From the NCBI GenBank assembly GCA_002332795.1, contig DDBP01000005.1, positions 1 to 6,885 of the forward strand: a stretch of DNA of 6,885 nucleotides. Direction: 5' to 3'. This DNA comes from Anaerolineales bacterium UBA2029. Lineage in GTDB: Bacteria > Chloroflexota > Anaerolineae > Aggregatilineales > Aggregatilineaceae. Both the position numbers and the translations under genes were made by a program. This document shows positions 1-6,368 of the stretch, piece by piece. The notes beneath the pieces are model-generated. The model was not told where the DNA came from. It saw nothing but the letters and a program-made list of their open reading frames with translations, and did no database searches. The stretch's first letter is position 1. Each line of letters begins with the position of its first letter.

Positions 1-694
1 CGCCCAACGCGCCCGCCGAATTGCCGTCCAGCAAGAGCATCCCCTGCGTCTTGTTCATGCGCTCGATCCGGTAAGGGTCTTGCTTGGCGAGGTTGTCCAG
101 CGCCCAGTCGGCGGCGGCCCGTACCAGACTCAGGTTCATGTTGACCGGCTTGGCCTTGCCGCCGAAGTGAAAGTCGAGCGAGAAGGCAATCTCGTCCAGA
201 TCAATGCCCAACAGGGTCGCCAGCACGCCCACGTAAACCATATTGGATACGTAGGGCTTGAGGTTGGCGGGGACGTCGGAGGCGTCCGTCAACTGCTGAA
301 CGGGCATGGGGTAATAAACGATGTCGTCGCGGCTCTGCCGGATGCGCCATTCTTCGGGAAAGAGGCACACACCGCCCGACGCCAGGTTCTGAATATCTTC
401 ATAGATGGTTTCCTGGTTCATGGCTACCAGAATCTGGTAGTCCTCGCGCCGGGCGATATACCCATCTTTGCTGACGCGGATGGTGAACCAGGTGGGCAAT
501 CCCTGAATGTTCGAAGGAAAGATATTTTTTCCGCTGACAGGCACTCCCATGCGGAAGATCGAGCGCAACAGGGCGGTGTTGGCCGTCTGACTGCCCGACC
601 CGTTGACCGTGGCAATCATGATCTGAAAGTCGTTGACGATCGGTTCGCGCTCGCTCAGGAGCGCTTCCAGCGACGAAGACTGAACCTCATCCAT
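1..694 (-). CDS. 2-oxoacid:acceptor oxidoreductase subunit alpha (fused gamma-alpha type), 3' end outside the window
   Basis: The 231 visible residues are the N-terminal part of a gamma-alpha fused subunit of a ferredoxin-linked 2-oxoacid oxidoreductase (2-oxoglutarate/pyruvate family). These cytoplasmic enzymes oxidatively decarboxylate a 2-oxoacid to an acyl-CoA and pass electrons to ferredoxin. Residues 25-200 form the gamma (catalytic-domain) part. In place of the usual GxGGxG loop it has VNGSGSQTA (30-38), followed by the strongly conserved stretch VSGKNIFPSNIQGLPTWF (53-70); that combination marks a distinct subfamily of alpha subunits. Residues 217-231 (QGMLLLDGNSAGALG) look like the beginning of the pyrimidine-binding alpha domain, so the rest of that domain and probably the beta subunit lie beyond the left edge. 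The start is the ATG at 694-692, with AGGAG (708-712 on the plus strand) 13 nt upstream, a rather long spacing. The gene lies 95 nt downstream of the GntR-type regulator and may be read through from it. Substrate specificity cannot be told from this part. Confidence 0.87.
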   Translation of the reverse strand, partial: MDEVQSSSLEALLSEREPIVNDFQIMIATVNGSGSQTANTALLRSIFRMGVPVSGKNIFPSNIQGLPTWFTIRVSKDGYIARREDYQILVAMNQETIYEDIQNLASGGVCLFPEEWRIRQSRDDIVYYPMPVQQLTDASDVPANLKPYVSNMVYVGVLATLLGIDLDEIAFSLDFHFGGKAKPVNMNLSLVRAAADWALDNLAKQDPYRIERMNKTQGMLLLDGNSAGALG

Positions 695-789
695 ATGCTG
701 TTATGTTCTCCTGCATGCTCCACTAGACGGTTGCGATGAAAAGTGCTGTGACGATGGCGACGCGGCCTGCTGGCAACGTCATCCCCGTT

Positions 790-1539
790 TCATTCACTGA
801 TCCGGCTGGAATATGCCAGCCCTTCGGAAAGGCGCGCGGGCTGTTTCAGATCGGACGGCGAGGCACTGCCTACGTCGTCGGGCTGATAGCGCAGCAATTG
901 CATGTGCTCGCGCAGGGCCTGATGGCCCGCGTCGAAATCACCGCACGCCACGTATTCCACCATGCGTTCGTGATAGTCCCACACTTCGTGGTGATAGGAA
1001 AGCTCGGCGTAGAGGGCCAGGCCGAATGCTTCATAGGCTGTCCAGTACGCTTCCAGGATGCCCTGGACGAAGGGATTATCCAGGTGCTTGAAGAAGGTGA
1101 GGTGCAGGCGGCGGTGCTCGTTGAAGGGCACTTCGATGGGCACATGATGGAGCTTGAGCCGGGCTGCCGCCACCAGGCCGCGCAGATCGTTGATGTCCGC
1201 CGGAGTCAGTTGGGACACAGCCTCGTGCCAGAAGCTGAGTTCCAGGTTGGCGCGCAGTCGGGCGAAGTGATAGAAATGCGCGCGGCTGAGGCCGAGCGCA
1301 TAGGTCACACCGAGCGTGGCTGCGGGAGCGAAAGTGAATTCCTGCACCTGCATGCCGGTGCGCGGCTTGATCTGCACCAGCCCCAGAGCGCGGGCAATCG
1401 CCAATTCCTCACGGACCTTGCTCACGCTCATGCCCAGTTCCAGGCTCAGTTCCGGGATCGTGGGCAGACGGTCGCCCGGCAGCAGATGGTGCCGGACGAT
1501 GTAATCGAGAATAGCCGAGTCAAGTTGGGCTGTGGGCAT
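790..1539 (-). CDS. GntR-family transcriptional regulator, FadR-like with FCD effector domain
   Basis: A 249-residue DNA-binding regulator. Residues 6-66 are a GntR winged helix: the pattern PGDRLPTIPELSLELGMS followed by KVREEL and a GLVQI...G.QV wing is typical. Residues 85-215 match the all-helical FCD ligand-binding domain, ending in the usual pattern with YHERMVEYVACGDFDAGHQ and REHM. His146, His190 and His212 fit three of the metal or ligand positions of FCD domains. The usual Asp four residues before the first His is replaced by His142 (Glu141 is adjacent). I prefer the ATG at 1539: AGG lies 9 nt upstream and it gives a normal N-terminus. An ATG at 1548 and a TTG at 1587 (265 residues) are in frame. 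It is transcribed from the promoter at 1636-1664 and faces into the oxidoreductase gene, a possible target. FCD regulators usually sense small organic acids; the ligand here is unknown. Confidence 0.9.
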   Translation of the reverse strand: MPTAQLDSAILDYIVRHHLLPGDRLPTIPELSLELGMSVSKVREELAIARALGLVQIKPRTGMQVQEFTFAPAATLGVTYALGLSRAHFYHFARLRANLELSFWHEAVSQLTPADINDLRGLVAAARLKLHHVPIEVPFNEHRRLHLTFFKHLDNPFVQGILEAYWTAYEAFGLALYAELSYHHEVWDYHERMVEYVACGDFDAGHQALREHMQLLRYQPDDVGSASPSDLKQPARLSEGLAYSSRISE

Positions 1540-1592
1540 GGCAACCATCCTGGCACATACAGTGCACCGTTGGACGGAATCTCTCAAAACAT

Positions 1593-1613
1593 CTGATCAA
1601 TGTTATCAATCAG
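1593..1613. promoter_or_regulatory. Imperfect 21-bp palindrome, putative operator of the GntR-type regulator
   Basis: Reading the plus strand, CTGATCAAT at the left is mirrored by ATCAATCAG at the right around a short centre. The outer five base pairs (CTGAT/ATCAG) match perfectly and an inner AT pair matches again. One more pair (T1592/A1614) extends it to 23 bp. It lies about 17-37 nt downstream of the predicted start of transcription of the regulator gene, where a bound dimer could block RNA polymerase. Dyad sites beside their own genes are common for GntR/FCD regulators, but binding by this protein is inference. Confidence 0.5.
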
Positions 1614-1635
1614 AGTAATCCGATGTTTATTGCAG

Positions 1636-1664
1636 ATTATATGTCAGTCCGCCCCAATCGGCAA
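1636..1664 (-). promoter_or_regulatory. Sigma70-type promoter of the GntR-type regulator
   Basis: On the minus strand TTGCCG (1664-1659, four of six -35 consensus bases) is separated by 17 bp from a perfect TATAAT (1641-1636). The predicted transcript start is near 1629-1630, leaving a leader of about 90 nt to the ATG at 1539. The promoter follows the terminator of the upstream unit and precedes the palindrome at 1593-1613. Confidence 0.65.
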
Positions 1665-1703
1665 CAGATTCTTGGGCGTTTTTGACAGGATCGCACCGAA
1701 GGC

Positions 1704-1725
1704 AAAAAACCCGGCACCGTCCGGG
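1704..1725 (-). terminator. Intrinsic terminator of the peptidase-transporter-Tat unit
   Basis: On the minus strand CCCGG, a six-base loop ACGGTG and CCGGG form a GC-only 5-bp stem (1725-1710) followed directly by six T (1709-1704). It begins about 41 nt after the stop codon of the TatA/B-like gene and ends before the promoter of the regulator gene, so it separates two transcription units. The stem is short, which is the main weakness. Confidence 0.72.
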
Positions 1726-1766
1726 CTGTGGCTGATGGACCGATGGGAGCAGGGCAGGGGTATCTC

Positions 1767-2198
1767 TCAGCGTGATTTGTCCGGCGGCAACCAGGCCGAG
1801 TAAGTTGGTTTGGCGGAGGGAGCCTCGGACCCGGTGGAAGCAGGAGAGGGCGGGACCTCTGTGCCCGATCCTGGCGCGGCGGGGCGATCTTCGCGCAGAT
1901 CGGTGGCATCTTCCACCATGCGCAGCGTGTCGGCGACCAGATTGCGGGTGGGGTTCAGGCGCGTCACTTCGCGCGCCCCCTGACCCAGTTCGCGTGCCGC
2001 GTCGAGGATTTCCTTGCCCTCTGGCCCCATTTCGCGCTCCAGCTCGGCCAACGTCTGCGCCCAGGCCAGGCGAATCTGCCGTACCAGTCGGCCCAGTTCG
2101 CGTGCCCATTTGGCCGTGTTGGTTGGCCCGCCGATGATGAACAGCACCAGGGCGATGATCAACATCTCCGCTACGCCGATGCCGAAAATTCCATCCAC
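1767..2198 (-). CDS. Twin-arginine translocase TatA/TatB-family protein
   Basis: A 143-residue protein with the layout of TatA/TatB, the single-span subunits that work with TatC to export folded proteins across the cytoplasmic membrane. After a short N-terminus containing FGIG (5-8) and an acidic residue Glu11 at the head of the helix, residues 12-23 form a short hydrophobic membrane segment. A GGP hinge (23-25) replaces the usual FGP. A long amphipathic helix follows (about 28-75, with WARELGRLVRQIR), then a Pro/Ser/Ala-rich disordered tail (about 105-143). The tail and length fit TatB at least as well as TatA, so I give no symbol. No tatC is present in the window. The start is GTG at 2198 with GGGGAGA about 7 nt upstream. 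It lies 16 nt after the transporter stop codon and is the last gene of the unit before the terminator. Confidence 0.82.
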   Translation of the reverse strand: MDGIFGIGVAEMLIIALVLFIIGGPTNTAKWARELGRLVRQIRLAWAQTLAELEREMGPEGKEILDAARELGQGAREVTRLNPTRNLVADTLRMVEDATDLREDRPAAPGSGTEVPPSPASTGSEAPSAKPTYSAWLPPDKSR

Positions 2199-2214
2199 AG
2201 TATTCTCTCCCCGC

Positions 2215-3210
2215 TCACAATAGTTCTTCGCGAGACTCGGCCAGTGCGCTCATGGCCGTTGCCGATTGTTCGGGCGCAGGGGGTTCGCGGCTGGCAACCG
2301 CGATACCGACCAGGATCAGCGCCGATCCGGCGAGTTGCAAAGGCACAGGCCACTCGTCGAGAAAGGCAATGGCCAGCAATCCGCTGCCGATGGGTTCGCC
2401 CAATATCACCAGGCTGACATAGGCGGCGGGCAGATAGCCCAGCGCGTAGTTGAAGGACGAGTGCCCGATCAACTGCGGCACCAGCCCCATGAGCACCATC
2501 CAGAGATACGCCTGCCCTGGCAACCCCAGGACTTGCTGCCGTGTCGCCAGGACGGTCACAATCAGAGCCAGGGCCGCGACTCCGTAGACGACCCAGGCAT
2601 AGGTGACCAGGCTCCAGCGGGCGCGCAGGCGGCGGCCAATCATCAGGTAGAAGGCGGCGGCCACTGCTCCGGCCAGCGCCAGACCGTTGCCCAGCCAGGG
2701 ATCGGGGCGGTTGGGTGGATCGCCAGCCGAACTCACCCCTACCAGAATACCTCCGCCCATGGCCAGCGCAATGCCCAGCAGCGTGGCGCGGTTGAGTCGC
2801 TCGCCGAGCGCCAGCGGAGCCAGCAACGCAACCCACAGGGGGCTGGTCGTGACCAGCGTCACGCTGTTCACTACCGCCGTGTACTCCAGCGAGGTGATCC
2901 AGGTGGCGAAATGCGCTGCCAGGAACAGCCCCGATAGCACCGCCCAGGACACGTCGCGCCAGGCGGAAGCCCGCAGTTCGGCGCGGTGACGCCGGAGTAC
3001 CAGGGGCGTCAGGGCGATGGTCGCCACGCTCAGACGGGCGGCAGCCAGCACCAGCGAGGGCGCTTCGGCATCCTGCGCCAGGCGGATGAAGATGGCCGCG
3101 AAGGATACCGCGATCACGCCGACGAGCAGGGCAGCGTAGGGTCGCCAGCTCGTCTGCACATTAGACGTGACTGTTCTGTCTTGGGCGTTCACGCCGACCT
3201 CGGTTTCCAC
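2215..3210 (-). CDS. EamA/DMT-superfamily membrane transporter
   Basis: A 331-residue integral membrane protein of the drug/metabolite transporter superfamily, with two EamA repeats and about ten predicted membrane helices between residues 24 and 307. The first repeat ends with LGERLNRATLLGIALAMGG (136-154) and the second with LGEPIGSGLLAIAF (270-283) plus a final helix. An acidic residue after LGE-type turns at the end of each repeat is characteristic of the family. Members export or take up amino acids, nucleosides, sugars or other metabolites; the substrate cannot be predicted here. The start is GTG at 3210. Its AGGA ribosome binding site lies 6 nt upstream and overlaps the stop codon of the peptidase gene, so the two genes (8-nt gap) are almost certainly cotranscribed and perhaps translationally coupled. 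The C-terminal 24 residues are hydrophilic and poorly conserved in appearance. Confidence 0.92.
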   Translation of the reverse strand: METEVGVNAQDRTVTSNVQTSWRPYAALLVGVIAVSFAAIFIRLAQDAEAPSLVLAAARLSVATIALTPLVLRRHRAELRASAWRDVSWAVLSGLFLAAHFATWITSLEYTAVVNSVTLVTTSPLWVALLAPLALGERLNRATLLGIALAMGGGILVGVSSAGDPPNRPDPWLGNGLALAGAVAAAFYLMIGRRLRARWSLVTYAWVVYGVAALALIVTVLATRQQVLGLPGQAYLWMVLMGLVPQLIGHSSFNYALGYLPAAYVSLVILGEPIGSGLLAIAFLDEWPVPLQLAGSALILVGIAVASREPPAPEQSATAMSALAESREELL

Positions 3211-3218
3211 GGGATGTC

Positions 3219-6140
3219 CTAAAGCACCTGGGTCAGGCGTAACCAGCCCTGGCGAGCCTCGTTAGCCTCCTCCAGCGCGCGGCCCGATCCCATGATCACG
3301 ACCGATCCCGCGCCATTCAGGGCGGCGAGCACCTCGGCGAAGCGGCGGAAATCGTCCGCCGTGGTGCTCAGCACTTCCTCGCGCAGGCGTTGCAGATCGT
3401 CGTCGGTGTCGCCCGCCAGATGCCATTGTAGCGACGTGTAGCCCTTGGCGTCCGGCAGCAGGTAGGCGTCAATGGCGCTGATGGTCCCGATGATGGCCTT
3501 GGTCAGTTCTTCCGGCGACAGCGTCAGTTCGTGCAAGAATTGCGCCGCCTGGTCGTAGACCTGCAGCGTCTGCAACAGATTCGGATCGCGGTAGGAGAGA
3601 AAAGTCAGCACGCCGGAGCGCCGGTCGAAGGTACAGAAACCGCCATACGCCCCACCGTGTACGCGCACTCGCTCCCACAGCCAGGTCGTGGTCAGGTAGC
3701 GCGTGATGACGAGGGCCGAACCGTGTAGCGCGTAGCCCAGCCGGTAGAGGTTGCCGCCCTTGCCGACATAGTTCACCTGCGCCGGTATCACCAGCCCTTC
3801 GTCCTGGTGGGGAAATTCCGGTTGCCAGACCTGGGGTGTCATCGGCGCGGTGGGCAATTCTCCCAGAAAAGCGGCGACCTGTGGCTCGACTGCCGCCCAG
3901 TTCGTCGCGTCGAGGGTGGCGTTGACCAGCATGGCGTCGCGGTTGATCAGCAGGCGGCGCATCGTCTCCAGTGTTTCCAGCACGGCGGGCCAGTCGCGAT
4001 CGATGCGCCCGATCAGGTCGCGCAGGAAGAACAGGTAACTCACACCGCCCATCTGTTCCGCTGCCCAGTCGGCCTCGCTGAAACGAGCAGACAGCCGTTG
4101 CTGCACGACAGCGTGTCCAGAAGGCACCAGCCCGGCCTCTTCTCCCGCTTTTTCTTCCAGCACAAGCTGCCGGAAACGCTCGCGGTTGTCCAGCCGGACG
4201 GTGAGCAGTACATCGCGCAGGATCGCCAGCAGGTCCGGCACCTGGGCGACGGTCGCTTTGCCGCGCAGGAACTGCCAGGTCACCGCCTGAGTGCCCTGAC
4301 GCGGAGTCAGCGCGAAGCCGTCCGGACGAATGCCGCCCGTCTTCCGCCCAATGCGGCGGGAGAGCCGGACATAGTCTTCGGTCTCGGTGCCCATCTCCAG
4401 CAGTGCCCGCCCAAAGAGTGGCACATAAGGCAGCAGTTCCTGGGGCAGCACGTGCAGGTTGAAGCCCAGGTCGAGATAGAGGATGCCGTTGGTGAACAGA
4501 TCGTGGAACAATAGCGGCGTGCCAGCCTGTTGCCCGACCGCAATGGGAATGCGCTTGTTGTGCCGATCCAGATCGTCGAGCGTCAGGTGCGGGATGGTCG
4601 CCAGCGCTTCGGGCGGATCAGGGGTTTGTTGCAGGCGGTGCAGAGTCAGCGTCTCCTCGATCATGCGCTGCAGGGTGGCGTCGTCCATGCTAGCGCGGAT
4701 GGCGGCTAGGCGCGCGCGTTCTGCTTCTTCGCGCTCGCGGGCCAGGGTGGGATCGGGCTGCAGCACGACCGTGGTACGGTGCGGGTTTTCCAGCAACATC
4801 GCGCGGATCAGGTTCTCGAACGTGCGCGGCTCGCTGCCCAGGCGAGCCTTGATCTGCTGCAAGGGGGCCTCGAAGGCCAGCGCTTCCAGCGGATCGCCGC
4901 CATAGAGCCAGGACTGCATGATCCGCCAGCCCAGGATCAACCCGCGCGGCAGCCGTCCGGTGTTGTTCTCGCGCAGGGCGAACTCGACCGTGTTGAGCGA
5001 CGCCTCGATCATCTCGCGATCAATGCCGTTTTCGGCCAGGTCGCCCAGGGTCTGCAGCACCAGGGCTTCGATCTGATCGGCGTTGGCCGGATCGGTCCCG
5101 CGCAGACCGGTCGAGAAAACGCTCTGGTACAGGTCGAGTTCCAGGCCCATGCCCGCCAGGTCTTCGCCCAGGCCGGACTCAATCAGTGCTTTGCGCAGGG
5201 GCGAGGCGGGCGTCCCGATCAGAATGTGGTTGAGGATGGTGAGCAGCAACAGCGTCTCGGAGTCCTTGGCTTCTGTCAGCGCCCAGTTGACGGTCACCTG
5301 GCCCTGCGGGCGCTCTTCGTCCGGCTGCTCGTTGACAGCGAAGCGGTGCAGCAAGCGCCGTGGCGCGGTGAAGCGCGGCTGATGCAGAGTCGGGCGCGGC
5401 ACAGTGATCGGCTCGAAGTCTTGCAGATACTCATTGACCAGGCGCAGGCGTTCCGCCGGCGGATCATCACCGTAGAAGAAGATGCGCGCATTGGACGGGT
5501 GATAGTAGGTGGCATGGTAGGCGCGGAACTGTTCGTAGGTCAGGGCGGGGATGACCTCCGGGTTGCCGCCGGAGTCCTCGCGATACATCGTATCCGGGAA
5601 CAGCGACGCCTTGATGTACTGCTCCAGCAGATCGTCGGGGTCGGAGTAGGCCCCTTTCATCTCGTTGAAGACCACTCCCTTTAAGGTCAGGGGGGCGTTG
5701 GGGTCTGGCAGTTCGTAGTGCCAGCCTTCCTGCAGCAGCGTGTAGGGGGTGAGGCGGGGGTAGAACACCGCATCCAGATAGACATCTACCAGATTGTAGA
5801 AATCCTGCAGATTCTGACTGGCGACCGGGTACATGGTCTTGTCCGGGAAGGTCATGGCGTTGACGAAGGTCTGCAGGGAACCTTTCAGCAACTCCACAAA
5901 CGGCTCTTTGACCGGGTACTTGCGCGATCCGCACAGGACTGAATGCTCGATGATGTGTGGCAGACCGGTCGAGTCGGGGGTTGGCGTGAAGAAAGTGATG
6001 CCGAACACCTTGTTCTCGTCGTCGTTTTCCATCGAGAGCAGTTCAGCGCCCGTGCGCACATGCCGGAAGAGCCGCGCTGTCATGTTCAGTTCGGGGATGG
6101 TGCGCTCGCGGATCAGCTCAAAGCCGTGAAGTTCGGTCAT
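3219..6140 (-). CDS. M16C-family zinc metallopeptidase (presequence protease PreP/Cym1-like)
   Basis: A 973-residue peptidase, the usual length for the PreP/Cym1/falcilysin group, whose members form a closed chamber that degrades unfolded peptides. The inverted zinc motif HIIEH is at residues 62-66, with His62 and His66 as ligands and Glu65 as catalytic base. The third ligand is Glu160 in FNEMKGAYSD, at the spacing known for plant PreP. The C-terminal half carries the paired Arg826 and Tyr832 in RVHGGAYGGF, which hold the substrate in this family, followed by FLSYRDPNL (847-855). A charged helical linker (about 467-505) joins the halves. All key residues are intact. I choose the ATG at 6140: AAGGA lies 8 nt upstream, and 43 extra in-frame residues reaching back to 6269 look non-coding and would cover the promoter. 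No signal peptide is seen, so it is probably cytoplasmic. It is the first gene of a three-gene unit. Confidence 0.95.
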   Translation of the reverse strand: MTELHGFELIRERTIPELNMTARLFRHVRTGAELLSMENDDENKVFGITFFTPTPDSTGLPHIIEHSVLCGSRKYPVKEPFVELLKGSLQTFVNAMTFPDKTMYPVASQNLQDFYNLVDVYLDAVFYPRLTPYTLLQEGWHYELPDPNAPLTLKGVVFNEMKGAYSDPDDLLEQYIKASLFPDTMYREDSGGNPEVIPALTYEQFRAYHATYYHPSNARIFFYGDDPPAERLRLVNEYLQDFEPITVPRPTLHQPRFTAPRRLLHRFAVNEQPDEERPQGQVTVNWALTEAKDSETLLLLTILNHILIGTPASPLRKALIESGLGEDLAGMGLELDLYQSVFSTGLRGTDPANADQIEALVLQTLGDLAENGIDREMIEASLNTVEFALRENNTGRLPRGLILGWRIMQSWLYGGDPLEALAFEAPLQQIKARLGSEPRTFENLIRAMLLENPHRTTVVLQPDPTLAREREEAERARLAAIRASMDDATLQRMIEETLTLHRLQQTPDPPEALATIPHLTLDDLDRHNKRIPIAVGQQAGTPLLFHDLFTNGILYLDLGFNLHVLPQELLPYVPLFGRALLEMGTETEDYVRLSRRIGRKTGGIRPDGFALTPRQGTQAVTWQFLRGKATVAQVPDLLAILRDVLLTVRLDNRERFRQLVLEEKAGEEAGLVPSGHAVVQQRLSARFSEADWAAEQMGGVSYLFFLRDLIGRIDRDWPAVLETLETMRRLLINRDAMLVNATLDATNWAAVEPQVAAFLGELPTAPMTPQVWQPEFPHQDEGLVIPAQVNYVGKGGNLYRLGYALHGSALVITRYLTTTWLWERVRVHGGAYGGFCTFDRRSGVLTFLSYRDPNLLQTLQVYDQAAQFLHELTLSPEELTKAIIGTISAIDAYLLPDAKGYTSLQWHLAGDTDDDLQRLREEVLSTTADDFRRFAEVLAALNGAGSVVIMGSGRALEEANEARQGWLRLTQVL

Positions 6141-6197
6141 GCCCCTGTTCCTTGTTTTTTGCAAAGCGGGGAAACCCATGCAGCCATGGTCAGCGAG

Positions 6198-6206
6198 ATT
6201 GTACCA
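6198..6206 (-). promoter_or_regulatory. Extended -10 promoter candidate for the peptidase unit
   Basis: On the minus strand TGG is followed directly by TACAAT (6206-6198), a TGn-extended -10 element with five of six consensus bases. No convincing -35 box lies 16-18 bp upstream. Transcription would begin near 6191, giving a leader of about 50 nt to the ATG at 6140. It is divergent from the tRNA-tuf promoters, whose nearest -35 box begins at 6263. Confidence 0.5.
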
Positions 6207-6262
6207 CCATTGCCGGGTGCCCTGGTACGGCGAATTGTCGGCCTGGCACCGCGCGCCAACCA

Positions 6263-6291
6263 TTGACAAAGGGGGGGGCGTCCGCTACAAT
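6263..6291 (+). promoter_or_regulatory. Promoter P1 of the tRNA-tuf operon
   Basis: A perfect -35 TTGACA (6263-6268), a 17-bp spacer and TACAAT (6286-6291, five of six) make this the strongest promoter in the window. The spacer contains a run of eight G (6271-6278). The bases between the -10 box and the predicted start (TCCGGTC, start near 6298-6299) are GC-rich, as in stable-RNA promoters under stringent control; that regulation is inference. The transcript has a leader of about 67 nt before the first tRNA. Confidence 0.82.
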
Positions 6292-6319
6292 TCCGGTCAC
6301 TCTGGCCGGACGGCGGACT

Positions 6320-6338
6320 TGACCCTTGAGACGGGTCA
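6320..6338. repeat. Perfect 6-bp inverted repeat bracketing the P2 -35 box
   Basis: TGACCC (6320-6325) and GGGTCA (6333-6338) are perfect reverse complements separated by seven bases, TTGAGAC. The first six of these are the -35 box of promoter P2. As DNA it could be a repressor or activator site; in the P1 transcript it would be a small hairpin. Confidence 0.6.
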
Positions 6339-6354
6339 GGGGGCATGGTAGAAT
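6326..6354 (+). promoter_or_regulatory. Promoter P2 of the tRNA-tuf operon
   Basis: TTGAGA (6326-6331) and TAGAAT (6349-6354), each with five of six consensus bases, are separated by exactly 17 bp. The predicted start is near 6361, so the transcript would begin only about five bases before the mature 5' end of the first tRNA. It lies 63 bp downstream of P1, forming a tandem pair, common ahead of stable-RNA operons. Two inverted repeats overlie its -35 and -10 boxes. Confidence 0.7.
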
Positions 6355-6368
6355 CTGTTTACCATGCC
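6342..6368. repeat. Perfect 9-bp inverted repeat spanning the P2 -10 box and the 5' end of tRNA-Thr
   Basis: GGCATGGTA (6342-6350) and TACCATGCC (6360-6368) are perfect reverse complements with a nine-base loop. The left arm runs into the P2 -10 box and the right arm includes the first three bases of tRNA-Thr(UGU). In RNA made from P1 this would be a 9-bp hairpin competing with the outermost three pairs of the acceptor stem. RNA from P2 would start inside the right arm and could not form it. Confidence 0.7.

Noticed and set aside
80..1596. Two long plus-strand open frames (80-739 and 736-1596)
   Set aside because: They lie antisense to the oxidoreductase and GntR genes, have no recognisable domain, and show the low-complexity composition of opposite-strand shadows in GC-rich DNA.
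1704..1725. The hairpin as a bidirectional terminator
   Set aside because: On the plus strand the stem is followed by GC-rich sequence with no T-run, and no plus-strand gene ends there.
1600..1803. Small plus-strand open frame of 67 codons in the regulator-Tat intergenic region
   Set aside because: It runs through the minus-strand promoter and terminator, shows no ribosome binding site or recognisable product, and is best explained as chance.
2171..2937. Open frames overlapping the transporter (2171-2836 minus, 2266-2937 plus)
   Set aside because: Out-of-frame shadows of the EamA protein, rich in Arg, Gly and Gln without membrane helices.
3807..5684. Long plus-strand open frames opposite the peptidase (3807-4514 and 4779-5684)
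   Set aside because: Antisense to a fully conserved M16C protein; their translations resemble no family and carry no good ribosome binding sites.
6141..6269. 43-residue N-terminal extension of the peptidase
   Set aside because: The extension looks non-coding, has no targeting features, would cover the extended -10 promoter, and the ATG at 6140 has a well-placed AAGGA.
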